Shown here: piece after piece, positions 26,440 through 35,756 of the stretch
How the letters are laid out: each line of letters starts with the position of its first letter
How positions within the stretch are numbered: the stretch's first letter is position 1
Source of the DNA: RCC90-49c sp051016155
GTDB taxonomy: Bacteria; Bacteroidota; Bacteroidia; Cytophagales; Amoebophilaceae
Assembly: GCA_051016155.1 (NCBI GenBank)
Contig: CP136537.1
Coordinates: forward strand, 682,001-746,000
DNA length: 64,000 bases
Direction of reading: 5' to 3'
The notes under the pieces: model-generated
What the model was told of the DNA's origin: nothing
The model's input: only the letters and a program-made list of their open reading frames with translations
The model's database searches: none
Made by a program: the position numbers and the translations under genes

Positions 26440-27462
26440 TCAATGGCTTTCTACGGCTGCTCTCAAGTAAATCGCGGAAAGCAGCGTAAAGATATAGGCT
26501 TGCAGAAATGCAACCAGCAGCTTGAGCAAGAACATAAAGGCTCCAAATGGTACACTAACAGCTCCTATCCAGGCATTTTTCAAGATAAATATTAGGCCAA
26601 CAATGCTTAGTAGGATGATATGGCCTGCTGTGATATTGGCAAATAGCCGAACCATGAGAGAAAAAGGCTTGGTCAAGAGGCCAATCAATTCTATAGGAAT
26701 CATGATGGGAGTGAGCCACCAAGGCACGCCTGGTGGGTTAAAAACGTGCCCCCAGTAGTCTTTATTGCCGTTAATGTTGGTAATGACAAAAGTAAATAAA
26801 GCCAGCACAAGGGCAATAGAGACGTTGCCTGTGACATTGGCTGCGCCAGGGAGCATCCCCAAGAGGTTATTCAGCCAAATGAAAAAGAACACGCTGAGAA
26901 GATAAGGCATAAACTGAACGTATTTTTTCTTACCAATGTTGGGAATAGCTATGTCGTCTCTTACAAAACAAATGAGGAGCTCGAGCAATGCCCAGAAGCC
27001 CTGTGGCACTGCTTGTGGATGTCGCTCATAGCGGCGTGAAGCAGCCAAGGCAACGCCACTCAAAATCACTACGCTGATAAGCATAGCAGCTACGTTTTTG
27101 GTAATGGATAGATCGTAGACAACACGATTGGGATCTAACGGAACAATCTTTTCGTCATGATCTAGTTGATAGCCTTTGTAAGGCACACGGTGGTGATGGG
27201 CATCGGCTAGGTGGGCAGAGGAAAAAGCTTCTAGCCCTCGGTCTTGGGAATAAATGATGATAGGTAAGGGAAGCGTAATGTGCGTATGTCCCACAGTAGC
27301 AAAATGCCACTCGTGGGCATCCTTGATGTGGTGTATGATAAAGTCGCTGTCTTTTGCAGTGTCCTTGGCTTGTGCTTGGCTACTGAACAGCAGCGCAAAC
27401 AGCAACGTGTAGGTGCGGATAGGATTCCGCCCTCTTCCACAAAGAAGCTTACAGAAAATCAT
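26440..27462 (-). CDS. atpB: ATP synthase F0 a subunit
   Basis: I start at the ATG at 27462 (MIFCKLLCGRGRNPIRTYTLLFALLFSSQAQA), giving 340 residues with a signal-like helix, as in other Bacteroidota a subunits that carry a periplasmic extension (here His-rich: HHIKDAHEWHFATVGHTH). The frame is open to 27729, but those codons run into a dispersed repeat and lack homology. Conserved membrane parts include WLNNLLGMLPG and the essential Arg in KPFSLMVRLFANITAGH, near the C-terminal helix. It is the first gene of the atpBEF…HAG cluster. Confidence 0.92.
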   Translation of the reverse strand: MIFCKLLCGRGRNPIRTYTLLFALLFSSQAQAKDTAKDSDFIIHHIKDAHEWHFATVGHTHITLPLPIIIYSQDRGLEAFSSAHLADAHHHRVPYKGYQLDHDEKIVPLDPNRVVYDLSITKNVAAMLISVVILSGVALAASRRYERHPQAVPQGFWALLELLICFVRDDIAIPNIGKKKYVQFMPYLLSVFFFIWLNNLLGMLPGAANVTGNVSIALVLALFTFVITNINGNKDYWGHVFNPPGVPWWLTPIMIPIELIGLLTKPFSLMVRLFANITAGHIILLSIVGLIFILKNAWIGAVSVPFGAFMFLLKLLVAFLQAYIFTLLSAIYLRAAVESH

Positions 27463-27619
27463 TGAGGTAAGGTCAGGTTTTTCTCTAGCAACATGGCATA
27501 AGACCTTCTGATGAACGCTTGCTATTGCCACGGTTATTGCTATGCTGGGCAAATTAGTAAATGCGTCGAAGGATTGCAAAAGCATTTTGTGCATTATTGC
27601 CCCTCTAGAACTACATCTG

Positions 27620-27745
27620 CCCTTTTTACAACTGACAATGAGACTATACAAAATGCCCCAACATCCTGTAAAAACTTCAAAAAACACCCTTACAAACTCA
27701 AAGACAGCTTCAAAGTCACGCAATAACACAACGGCCTCATAACTT
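27620..27745 (+). repeat. Dispersed intergenic repeat (GGCCTCAT family), copy A
   Basis: It contains an ACAAAATGCCCCAACATCCTG-like start region, AAAAACTTCAAAAAACACCC, CTTCAAAGTCACGCAATAAC and the end ACAACGGCCTCATAAC. Related copies lie at 35757, 43264 (reverse), 50955, 51968 and 54550 (reverse). It overlaps the spurious upstream extension of the atpB frame. Confidence 0.55.
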
Positions 27746-27783
27746 GGTGTAGGCGATGTCTCAGCGCTACAATACTGCTGGTA

Positions 27784-28827
27784 TTATGAAGCAGGAATAG
27801 GAGAGACTCCTAGCTGTGCACTAGCAAATTTTACTACGGCTTCTATGATTTCTGGATGTCCCAACTGTGCATTTTCGAGAGGGATGATACCAGGAACGGG
27901 AACGTGAGCGGCATCCATCACAGTAAGCGTGTCAAATTTTTCCTTCTTACCGATGCCAGCAGCGAGCTGAACGCCTACAGGAAGGGCAAAATCATGAGGA
28001 GTCCCGCCAACAATATCTATGACCACCTCCTCTAGATGATGTTCTATGCCCTGAATAGCCAAGCGAACGAGGGCTTCACTGAAGCTACATGTACCTCCTC
28101 TATGTAAATTTTTCGTTCCAGAGTTCGCTACGCTGTTAAGCGCACTCGAGAAAAGATTCCCTTGATCACCTGCTATGGCCAGAATAGGTATTTTGTTCTC
28201 TTTGAGTCCCTGTCTCACCTTTTCCACAAAAGCACTTCCAGGCTTCATGTCGTCTATGCTGGGGCCTTTTAGCTGAATTCTATCATAAAAGGCCTGTACA
28301 GATCGCTTGAGTTGCTTCGGAAAGCCAGGCAGTCGTTCGAGGCGCTTCAAAAGCTTCTCCACTTTGGGCTTATTGGCTATCATGGGCGCCCCCTCCCAAG
28401 GAGTGCCTATGGCTACGACTCCTTTCACATTGAGTCGCCTACCACCAAACGCTTGACTTAGTTGATAGGCTGTTAGCCCTGCCAGGCTGTGGGCTACTAA
28501 GATGACACGGTCTTTGCACCTCACTCGGTGTTTTGTTACCAGTTGTCGATAGGCGTGTTCTGCTTGTTGGGCAATCGATAAGTCGTAAGTACGTGTCTCT
28601 TTGGGCAAAAGTACACGCACCTCAGGAAGTCTTCTTTGTAGCTCTCTCTTCATAGAAGCAAAAGTTTCGGGAACTCCACCGAGGCCGTGCATCAGGATAA
28701 TAAAATTTCTTGCATCATACTCTTCTTCTGCTCTCCATTCAGGAGAAGAAGGACTACAACTAAAAAGGAAAAAAAGAGTGAGCAATGCAGTGAGAACGCT
28801 CAAGGGTGCAGTGTGCTTTATTGCCAT
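27784..28827 (-). CDS. Alpha/beta-hydrolase lipoprotein (lipase/esterase-like)
   Basis: The 347-residue protein has a lipoprotein signal (LTLFFLFSC, Cys24). An alpha/beta-hydrolase domain follows: FIILMHGLGGVPETF (oxyanion strand), VILVAHSLAGLTAYQLS with nucleophile Ser114, and VVAIGTPWEGAP after it. A candidate acid is in IAGDQGN, and a candidate His lies in a C-terminal motif such as TPHDFALPVG or DAAHVPVPG. The pattern is that of PGAP1-like or triacylglycerol lipases that act on membrane or host lipids; the substrate is unknown. It stands alone on the minus strand. Confidence 0.72.
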   Translation of the reverse strand: MAIKHTAPLSVLTALLTLFFLFSCSPSSPEWRAEEEYDARNFIILMHGLGGVPETFASMKRELQRRLPEVRVLLPKETRTYDLSIAQQAEHAYRQLVTKHRVRCKDRVILVAHSLAGLTAYQLSQAFGGRRLNVKGVVAIGTPWEGAPMIANKPKVEKLLKRLERLPGFPKQLKRSVQAFYDRIQLKGPSIDDMKPGSAFVEKVRQGLKENKIPILAIAGDQGNLFSSALNSVANSGTKNLHRGGTCSFSEALVRLAIQGIEHHLEEVVIDIVGGTPHDFALPVGVQLAAGIGKKEKFDTLTVMDAAHVPVPGIIPLENAQLGHPEIIEAVVKFASAQLGVSPIPAS

Positions 28828-29345
28828 CTTGGTTAGTGTAAAAACCGGCGAGAGTTCGTTGAAAAGGTGTCAGATTAGCATTACAGTGATCAGCAAGTAA
28901 GATAGTATAGCGCCCACTCCTTGTATCATGGTATCGAGGTATCAGTTAAAGCTCCAAATATCATCCCAACTTGCGCTGCTTGGGCTGTTGCGAGGCGGCT
29001 TATTTATAATCTTTTTGCTCTATTTTATCACTATAGTAATCTAGCAAATGAGAGGTAAGATTGCAAAAGTAGTTCGTGCCTTCACTGTGATTTCCCCCTC
29101 ACAGTCGGGCTACTCTCTGTAAATAGTGTTCTCATTTTTACAGGTAGCGGTAGCTTCTCTCGCCAACTCAGCAGCGGTGATACTTTAAGAAGGGGGCAAT
29201 TAAGTCAGCTGAATCGTAAAGGCAGTCCCACAATGTTCGTGAGTTGCTGTATAGGTTGGTGAATTGCATATTGAAAAGGTTCTGTCCATCTTTGCCAAAG
29301 GAGAAGTAAAAAAACCGATAAAACTTAAACATTTTTGACACTATA
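28828..29345. other. Long intergenic region between lipase-like gene and psd
   Basis: No coding sequence or RNA gene is recognised in 518 bp. On the minus strand CTACTTTTGCAATC, around 29061-29074, contains TACTTTTG, a possible -7 element for the lipase-like gene 240 bp away. The sequence next to psd is AT-rich. Confidence 0.4.
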
Positions 29346-30002
29346 ATGACCATTCACAAAGAAGGGTACGGGACACTACGCATTGTTTTTATTGCTTTGT
29401 TGATTACACACTTCGTTGCTATTAAGTATTTAGCTATAGGCTACCAAGGTTATACCCTACTCGCTCTCATCAGCATCCTCCTCTATGCATTCCTTCTATA
29501 CTTCTTTCGTAACCCTGACAGAGCCATCCACCCACAGCCAGGAGGAGTGCTTTCTCCTGCAGATGGGACAATAGTAGCCATTCAGGAAGTACAAGAGGAA
29601 GAGTATTTCAAAGAAAAAAGAATGCAGGTGAGCATATACATGTCTCCCCTGAATGTGCATATCAACAGGCACCCCATTGCAGGAATAGTTAAGTTTTTTA
29701 AGTACCACCCAGGCAAATACCTAGTTGCTTTTCATCCTAAAGCCAGCACTAAAAATGAGCGGACCACCGTTGTGGTAGAAAATGAACAGGGAGTTCAAGT
29801 TCTTTTTCGCCAGATAGCAGGCTTTGTGGCCAGAAGAATTGTGTCCTATGTAAGAGAAGGGGACCAAGTACAACAAGGGCATGAGTGTGGATTCATCAAG
29901 TTTGGCTCGAGAGCAGATGTCTTTCTTCCACTTGGCGCAAAACTTAAAGTGGGCCTACAAGAGAAAGTCAAAGGCGGGGTTTCTATCATAGCAGAATTAT
30001 AG
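29346..30002 (+). CDS. psd: Phosphatidylserine decarboxylase (short, archaeal/Bacteroidota type)
   Basis: The protein has 218 residues. Two N-terminal membrane segments are followed by the decarboxylase core (FRNPDRAIHPQPGGVLSPADGTIVAI, VSIYMSPLNVHINRHPIAG, NERTTVVVENEQGVQV). Near the C-terminus GFIKFGSRADVFLP has the Gly187-Ser188 self-cleavage site that creates the pyruvoyl cofactor. It converts phosphatidylserine to phosphatidylethanolamine at the inner membrane. hslV follows 70 bp downstream in the same direction. Confidence 0.93.
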   Translation: MTIHKEGYGTLRIVFIALLITHFVAIKYLAIGYQGYTLLALISILLYAFLLYFFRNPDRAIHPQPGGVLSPADGTIVAIQEVQEEEYFKEKRMQVSIYMSPLNVHINRHPIAGIVKFFKYHPGKYLVAFHPKASTKNERTTVVVENEQGVQVLFRQIAGFVARRIVSYVREGDQVQQGHECGFIKFGSRADVFLPLGAKLKVGLQEKVKGGVSIIAEL

Positions 30003-30072
30003 CCTCTTTTGCAAAACGAGTTAAGCTCGGCCAACAAATAAATGAAGCAATAAACAAAGGATGTAATCGCCT

Positions 30073-30612
30073 ATGTCTCAAGTAAAATCTACCACTGTTC
30101 TGGCCATTATGCATAACAACGAAGTGGCTATAGGTGCAGATGGACAAGCTACCTTAGGCAATACCGTAGCCAAAAGCAACGTTAGAAAGCTTCGAAAGCT
30201 GCAAGAAGGCAAAATTATAGCAGGTTTTGCGGGATCTACGGCAGATTCGTTCACGTTGTTAGAACGTTTTGACGAAAAACTCCAGAGCTATGCAGGCAAT
30301 ATGAAGCGGTCTGCCATTGAGTTGGCCAAGGACTGGCGCATGGACCGTTATCTGAGAAGATTAGAGGCTATGCTGGTGGTAGCTAGCAAGGACGAACTGC
30401 TTATCCTCTCTGGGACAGGCGATGTACTCGAGCCTGATCACAACATTGCTGCAATTGGCTCTGGCAGTATGTACGCGCAGTCAGCTGCCATTGCACTCCA
30501 AAAACACGCTCCACACTTGAGCGCCGCAGACATGGTCAGAGAAAGTCTGACAGTAGCCGCTGATGTCTGTATCTATACCAACCACAATCTCATCATCGAA
30601 AAGCCTTTGTAA
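30073..30612 (+). CDS. hslV: ATP-dependent protease proteolytic subunit HslV
   Basis: The 180-codon gene reads MSQVKSTTVLAIMHNNEVAIGADGQATLGNTVAKSNVRKLRKL, the typical HslV opening. The catalytic N-terminal Thr would be exposed by removing the first six or so residues, so a short propeptide is implied. GFAGSTADSFTLLERF and the end SLTVAADVCIYTNHNLIIEKL-like are also diagnostic. HslV forms a dodecamer driven by the HslU unfoldase; hslU is not in the window. Confidence 0.95.
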   Translation: MSQVKSTTVLAIMHNNEVAIGADGQATLGNTVAKSNVRKLRKLQEGKIIAGFAGSTADSFTLLERFDEKLQSYAGNMKRSAIELAKDWRMDRYLRRLEAMLVVASKDELLILSGTGDVLEPDHNIAAIGSGSMYAQSAAIALQKHAPHLSAADMVRESLTVAADVCIYTNHNLIIEKPL

Positions 30613-30707
30613 ACGCTCTCCAGGGCTCATGGGCGAACCTTTATGAGGCGCAATGGGAAAGGCCATCTAAAGTGAGTCCTCATCCGTCCAACAACCTACC
30701 ATCATAG

Positions 30708-31037
30708 ATGACCACTGCTTTGTCTAGCCCACCCAACATGCTGCTGCTCTGGCTCAGCAACTTGGTATTCTGTGCAGGGATTGTGGTAGTACTGACTCGA
30801 AAAAATGCTATTTTCATGCTCATTGGGATTGAGCTTATGTTGGCCGCAGCGAACTTCAACCTGATGCTATTCAGCCAGTACGACCCTGAGCAGCAGGGGC
30901 AAGTGCTGGTGCTTTTTATCATGGCCATGGTAGTTTGTGAAACAGCTGTGGCACTGGCCATTATCTTTAAGGTCTATCAGCATTACCAGACCCTGATCCA
31001 TGATCAACTCAAGCACTTAAAAGAAGATACGACTTAA
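30708..31037 (+). CDS. nuoK: NADH-quinone oxidoreductase subunit K
   Basis: The 109-residue protein has three membrane helices and the NuoK signature VLTRKNAIFMLIGIELMLAAANFNLMLF, with the conserved membrane Glu. A second Glu is in VVCETAVALAI. It belongs to the complex I membrane arm. It is detached from nuoJ (20349-20852, opposite strand) and is followed by an M3 peptidase instead of nuoL. Confidence 0.92.
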   Translation: MTTALSSPPNMLLLWLSNLVFCAGIVVVLTRKNAIFMLIGIELMLAAANFNLMLFSQYDPEQQGQVLVLFIMAMVVCETAVALAIIFKVYQHYQTLIHDQLKHLKEDTT

Positions 31038-31072
31038 TGATAACTAGCGATATATTGTAAAAACCAAGCACG

Positions 31073-32794
31073 ATGAAAAAACAGACCATCATACCGCAAC
31101 GTAGTGCGCGCCAGTTCTTGCCTGCCACCTTTGCCGTCACGAACTGGGAAGAGGTACAGCCTTTTTATGACCAGCTTTTAGCCAGAGAATTATCTTCGCT
31201 AGAAGCGCTGAGACAATGGTTCCTAGACCGAAGCGAGCTAGAAGGGGCCCTATCGGAAGATGCTGGCTGGCGCCATATCAATATGACGTGTGACACAACG
31301 AATGAGGCATACAAGGCTCGGTACGAAGCGTATGTCAAGGAGATACTCCCCCAAACCATTCCTCTGACACACCAGCTCAATGAAAAAGCCCTGCAGTGTC
31401 CACACGCCCAAACACTGAGGCAGGAACCAGGCTTCGACATCTTGCTGCGCTGTATGGACAACAGCTTTCAAATTTATCGGACAGAGAATGTACCGTTGCT
31501 CACCCAGGTCAAGCTCAAAGCCCGAGAATATGGCCAATTAGTAGGTGAAATGACAGTAGAACTGTCAGGCCAAGAGCTGACTTTGCAACAAGCATCTGTA
31601 CATTTAGAAGACCAGGACAGGGCTTTGCGGCAAGAGGTGTACGAAAAAGTGACCCAAAGGCGGCTACAGGACAAAGATCAACTCGATACGCTCTACACAG
31701 CACTGATCAAAGACCGACACCAGATAGCGGTTAATGCTGGCTTTGAGAACTTCAGAGACTATTCCTTTGTGGCCCTGAATCGTTTTGACTACACGCCTCA
31801 AGACTGCTTTGCCTTTCACGAAGCCGTAGAAAAAGAAATTGTTCCTCTCTTAGACGTACTGGCCCAAGAACGCAAAGAACTACTGGGCGTATCTGTCCTC
31901 AAACCTTGGGACAAACAAGTGGACCCTACTGGGAAGCCGCCGCTGCGTCCTTTTCGCGATGCCCAGGACTTGCTCCAGAAGAGCATCGCTACTTTTGACC
32001 GCCTAGATCCGTTTTTAGGCAATTGTTTGCGCACCATGGAGGCCATGGGGCATTTTGACCTGGCTTCTAGAAAAGGCAAGGCACCAGGCGGCTACAACTA
32101 TCCACTCGATGAAACAGGCGTGCCCTTCATCTTCATGAATGCCACAGCTACCCGCCGAGATATGGAAACAATGCTCCACGAAGGAGGCCATGCTGTGCAT
32201 TCTTTCTTGACTAATGATTGGGAGATCAACGATTTCAAGCATGTCCCTTCTGAGCTAGCAGAGCTAGCCTCCATGTCTATGGAACTACTCACGATGGACC
32301 ACTGGGATTTGTTTTTTGACAACGAAGAGGATCTAAAAAGAGCGCGCAAGCAGCAGCTAGTACAGATACTCGATATATTGGCTTGGATAGCAACGATCGA
32401 TCAGTTTCAGCATTGGGTCTATGAGCATCCAGGGCACACCCTGGCGCAACGGCAAGCTGCTTGGAATGAGATTTTTGATCGTTTTGCTGATAGTGTCACA
32501 GACTGGTCGGGCCAAGAGGCTTCCAAAGACTTTTTGTGGCAAAAGCAGCTGCATCTTTTTGAGGTACCGTTCTATTACATTGAGTATGGTATTGCGCAGC
32601 TGGGCGCTGTAGCTGTTTGGAAACGCTACCAAGAAACTCCTACTCAGGGCCTTCAAGGCTATTTAGAAGCCTTAAAACTCGGCTACACCCGTTCTATACC
32701 CCAAGTGTATGAGACAGCAGGCATTGCCTTTGACTTTGGGAGGAGTTATATCAAAGAGCTCATACAGTTTGTTCAGAAGCATGTAGAGGAGTAG
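31073..32794 (+). CDS. M3-family oligoendopeptidase (PepF/thimet-like)
   Basis: The protein has 573 residues. The zinc motif H369-E-G-G-H373 lies in METMLHEGGHAVHSFLT, followed downstream by the family's Glu-containing helix (PSELAELASMSMELL). The N-terminal half is helical, as in PepF/M3B peptidases (SVHLEDQDRALRQEVYEK…). The sequence PGGYNYPLDETGVPFIFMNATATRRDMETM is typical of the group. It is a cytosolic peptidase that degrades short peptides; no signal peptide is present. It lies between nuoK and nuoA. Confidence 0.9.
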   Translation: MKKQTIIPQRSARQFLPATFAVTNWEEVQPFYDQLLARELSSLEALRQWFLDRSELEGALSEDAGWRHINMTCDTTNEAYKARYEAYVKEILPQTIPLTHQLNEKALQCPHAQTLRQEPGFDILLRCMDNSFQIYRTENVPLLTQVKLKAREYGQLVGEMTVELSGQELTLQQASVHLEDQDRALRQEVYEKVTQRRLQDKDQLDTLYTALIKDRHQIAVNAGFENFRDYSFVALNRFDYTPQDCFAFHEAVEKEIVPLLDVLAQERKELLGVSVLKPWDKQVDPTGKPPLRPFRDAQDLLQKSIATFDRLDPFLGNCLRTMEAMGHFDLASRKGKAPGGYNYPLDETGVPFIFMNATATRRDMETMLHEGGHAVHSFLTNDWEINDFKHVPSELAELASMSMELLTMDHWDLFFDNEEDLKRARKQQLVQILDILAWIATIDQFQHWVYEHPGHTLAQRQAAWNEIFDRFADSVTDWSGQEASKDFLWQKQLHLFEVPFYYIEYGIAQLGAVAVWKRYQETPTQGLQGYLEALKLGYTRSIPQVYETAGIAFDFGRSYIKELIQFVQKHVEE

Positions 32795-32799
32795 CGAGT

Positions 32800-32910
32800 A
32801 GCTCTCAAGTGAATAACAGTTCAATCAACAAATAACTCAATGACCCAGTAGCCTGATAAACAAATGGATAAATAACGCAATAGCCTAATGACCAAATAAA
32901 TCAATAAACA
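32800..32910 (+). repeat. Low-complexity CAATAAACAAAT-type repeat upstream of nuoA
   Basis: This stretch is a run of degenerate units of the form TCAATCAACAAATAACTCAAT, then GCCTGATAAACAAATGGATA and ACCAAATAAATCAATAAACA, reaching the nuoA start codon. Similar text occurs before or after many genes in the window (for example 21085-21145, 25475-25550 and, in complementary sense, 50887-50970 and 55965-56050). Confidence 0.6.
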
Positions 32911-33417
32911 ATGGAGCAACTAGCCCTGTTTGAAATCTTCACCTTTGTGGCTGGAGCCATGCTTGTTGTGGGCCTAGGCTCCTTCACAAGTTCGCTACTG
33001 CGTTCTCAGCGCCCTAATAAAGAAAAGCTGAGTACTTACGAGTCAGGGGAGGAAGCAGTGGGCACTGCCTGGGGCAAGTTCAATACCCGCTTCTATGTCA
33101 TGGCGATCGTACTAGTGCTTTTTGAAGTAGAAACTGTGCTGCTCTTTCCTTGGGCCACGGTGTGGACCCATTCAGAACTCAATGAAGCTACGAGCGGCTT
33201 GTGGACCAGCTACACAGCCCTGTCAGGGATGCTTTTTATCACTGTGCTTGCTCTAGGGCTGGCTTATGTATGGAGCAAGGTAGACCTCACTGGTACCCCC
33301 TCTTCCCTACCCTCTTCCTCCTTTGTTGCTACGGTACCTAAGCGCTATTACGAACAAGTGAACCATCGTTATGCTACGCGCCAACAACGCTTGGATAACA
33401 CAACACAAAGCCCATGA
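32911..33417 (+). CDS. nuoA: NADH-quinone oxidoreductase subunit A
   Basis: The 168-residue protein has three membrane helices and the diagnostic loop [42 protein letters not shown]. It is a membrane-arm subunit of complex I near the quinone site. Its stop overlaps the start of nuoB by 4 bp (ATGA), so the pair is translationally coupled. nuoC does not follow. Confidence 0.94.
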   Translation: MEQLALFEIFTFVAGAMLVVGLGSFTSSLLRSQRPNKEKLSTYESGEEAVGTAWGKFNTRFYVMAIVLVLFEVETVLLFPWATVWTHSELNEATSGLWTSYTALSGMLFITVLALGLAYVWSKVDLTGTPSSLPSSSFVATVPKRYYEQVNHRYATRQQRLDNTTQSP

Positions 33418-33932
33418 AAGCACCCAAAACAGGAGAAAGCGAAATTATTCTGGCCCGGCTCGATGATCTTCTTAACTGGGCCCGCCAATCATCTTTGTGG
33501 CCTATGACGTTTGGTTTGGCTTGTTGTGCCATTGAAATGATGGGAGCTTATGCCTCAGACTATGATCTGGACCGCTTGGGGGTCATTCCCAGGGCGTCTC
33601 CACGACAGGCAGACGTTATGATCGTTTCAGGGACAGTTACTTTCAAGATGGCAGATCGGGTCAAGCGGCTTTACGAGCAGATGGCAGAGCCGCGCTATGT
33701 CATCTCTATGGGCTCATGCGCCAACTGTGGGGGGCCCTATTGGCAGCATGGCTACCATGTAGTCAAAGGTGTGGACAAGATTATCCCCGTAGATGTCTAC
33801 GTGCCAGGCTGTCCGCCCAGGCCCGAAGCGCTGATTGGGGGCTTCTTAAAGCTACAAGAAAAGATTCGTCAAAAGAAAGGTCCCCTGACTCAAGCGATTG
33901 ATACGCCCACAGAGGCAACTATACAAGCTTAA
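33414..33932 (+). CDS. nuoB: NADH-quinone oxidoreductase subunit B
   Basis: The 172-residue protein carries the four ligands of cluster N2: Cys37 and Cys38 in [10 protein letters not shown], Cys102 in [13 protein letters not shown], and Cys133 in [10 protein letters not shown]. NuoB forms the connection between the hydrophilic arm and the quinone site. It overlaps nuoA; the next gene is rny on the opposite strand, so nuoC and nuoD must lie elsewhere. Confidence 0.96.
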   Translation: MKAPKTGESEIILARLDDLLNWARQSSLWPMTFGLACCAIEMMGAYASDYDLDRLGVIPRASPRQADVMIVSGTVTFKMADRVKRLYEQMAEPRYVISMGSCANCGGPYWQHGYHVVKGVDKIIPVDVYVPGCPPRPEALIGGFLKLQEKIRQKKGPLTQAIDTPTEATIQA

Positions 33933-33962
33933 GAACTTACTTTAACATACGAGGAGGTAGTA

Positions 33963-34064
33963 ATGAAGCGTACACGCTTCCGCGCGTTGTACGTGTTTAA
34001 TAGCTATTTTTCCTCTGGCAAGCTCTTTTTTTACTCACTCGGCTCCGTAATGGGTTTTGAATAG
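33963..34064 (+). CDS. Possible 33-residue small ORF after nuoB
   Basis: The sequence ACGAGGAGGTAGTA precedes an ATG at 33963, giving an AGGAGG core 7 bp upstream of the start, which is unusual in Bacteroidota, where strong Shine-Dalgarno sites are rare. The peptide begins MKRTRFRALYVFNSYFSSG and contains FFYSLGSVMGFE at its end: basic, then mildly hydrophobic. No family is recognised; it may be a chance frame. Confidence 0.3.
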   Translation: MKRTRFRALYVFNSYFSSGKLFFYSLGSVMGFE

Positions 34065-34076
34065 GCCTTTACCTTC

Positions 34077-35609
34077 TTACGCAGTTTTAGGCTTGGCATA
34101 GCTGATGACTCTTGTTTCCCTGATCACTGTGACCTTGACCTGGCCTGGATACTGCAGTTGTTGTTCAATTTTGTGCGCAACCTCAAAGGCCAAGTCACTG
34201 GCCGTCTCTTCAGTCATGGTTTCTGCATCTACCATAACGCGGAGTTCCCTACCGGCTTGTATGGCATAGCACTTTTTCACACCCATGAAGGACAGAGCAA
34301 TGTCCTCCATGTCCTGGAGTCGCTTGATGTAAGATGCTATTGCTTCTCTTCGTACCCCAGGCCTGGAGCCCGAGATGGCATCACAAGCTTGTACAATAGG
34401 AGAAATCAGCGAGGTCATCTCAATTTCGTCGTGATGCGCCCCAATAGCATTGCATACTTCTGGATGCTCTCTATACTTTTGAGCCAGTTCCATACCTAAG
34501 AGTGCATGCGGTAGTTCCCGTTTTTCCACAGATACCTTGCCAATATCGTGCAGTAAAGCAGCGCGTTTAGCCAGCTTGATGTTCAAGCCTAGCTCTGAAG
34601 CCATCGTAGCTGCCAGGTGGGCTACTTCTCGAGAATGATGCAGCAAGTTTTGGCCGTAGGAAGATCTGTACCGCATTCTGCCCACCATCTTGATTAATTC
34701 TGTACGCATACCATAGATACCCAGGTCGATGACCGTGCGCTCGCCTGTGTCCATGATCTCTTTATCTATGTTCTCGTTGACCTTGGCGACGACTTCTTCT
34801 ATGCGAGCGGGATGTACCCTACCATCTTGAATTAACTGCTCCAGCGCTAAACGCGCCACTTCTCTTTTGACAGGATCAAAACTAGAAATAAGCACAGTCT
34901 TGGGCGTATCGTCTACAACAATGTCCACTCCAGTGGCCTCTTCCAAGGCGCGAATGTTTCTCCCTTCCTTTCCTATGATTTTGCCCTTGAGGGCGTCTTG
35001 CTCAAGTTTGACGGCAGTAGCACAGTTCTCAATGGTCTGTTCGGTTACCGTGCGCTGGATGGTGGTCAGAATAACTTTTTTAGCTTCTTTAGCAGCCTGC
35101 GCCTGAGCTTCATCCACAATGGTCCTAATACGTGCAGATGCACGAGACCGGGCCTCCTCTTCTAACGCCTCCATCAGTTGCTGCTTGGCAGTTTCTGCGC
35201 TCAGCTCAGCTATACTTTCTAACTGCTTAGCGCGTTGGGCCCTGACCTGTTCCAGCTCCTCTCTCACTCTTTCCAAGGCGATTTCCTTGCGGTGTAGCTG
35301 CTCTAGTTGTTGAGCAACCTCTTGCTCTTTACTTCGTAAGTAGTTTTCTTCATTAAGTAGCTTTTCTCTTCGCCTACCCACATTGCTCTCAAACTCTGAT
35401 TTTAGCCGAACAAAACGTTCTTTGGCCTCTAAAATTCTTTCTCGCTTGATTTTGGCCGCCTCTGTTTTCGCTTCCTTAATGATCAGCTTGGCTTTCTTTT
35501 CAGCTTGTACTTCCTCATGTTTATAAAACAGCTTAGACGCGATCCTACCCAGGGCTATCCCTAGAGACATCATGAGGACGATTAAGATAAATATTTGACT
35601 GATGCCCAT
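34077..35609 (-). CDS. rny: Ribonuclease Y
   Basis: The 510-residue protein has an N-terminal membrane helix (IFILIVLMMSLGIALGRIA), a long coiled coil (about residues 30-190), a KH domain (GRNIRALEEATGVDIVVDDTPKTVLISSFDPVKREVAR) and an HD domain with AALLHDIGKVSVEKR plus HHDEIE. This is the complete RNase Y/YmdA architecture. It is a membrane-bound endoribonuclease that starts mRNA decay. It is read alone on the minus strand. Confidence 0.95.
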   Translation of the reverse strand: MGISQIFILIVLMMSLGIALGRIASKLFYKHEEVQAEKKAKLIIKEAKTEAAKIKRERILEAKERFVRLKSEFESNVGRRREKLLNEENYLRSKEQEVAQQLEQLHRKEIALERVREELEQVRAQRAKQLESIAELSAETAKQQLMEALEEEARSRASARIRTIVDEAQAQAAKEAKKVILTTIQRTVTEQTIENCATAVKLEQDALKGKIIGKEGRNIRALEEATGVDIVVDDTPKTVLISSFDPVKREVARLALEQLIQDGRVHPARIEEVVAKVNENIDKEIMDTGERTVIDLGIYGMRTELIKMVGRMRYRSSYGQNLLHHSREVAHLAATMASELGLNIKLAKRAALLHDIGKVSVEKRELPHALLGMELAQKYREHPEVCNAIGAHHDEIEMTSLISPIVQACDAISGSRPGVRREAIASYIKRLQDMEDIALSFMGVKKCYAIQAGRELRVMVDAETMTEETASDLAFEVAHKIEQQLQYPGQVKVTVIRETRVISYAKPKTA

Positions 35610-35756
35610 ATTGTTTGCTTTATACCCCTTATCCCAGACCGCAAGGTAGCATCTATGTTGAATAAAATAAGGAGGGAGTGGGCACTATACCGTACAGCCC
35701 CAAAATGTATGTGTGGTTTGTCTTGCAAGTTGCTCCATCTTGACTCAATCTACGCC

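Noticed and set aside
27463..27729. Upstream extension of atpB
   Set aside because: The added codons run through a dispersed intergenic repeat and lack homology; the start at 27462 gives a signal-like N-terminus.
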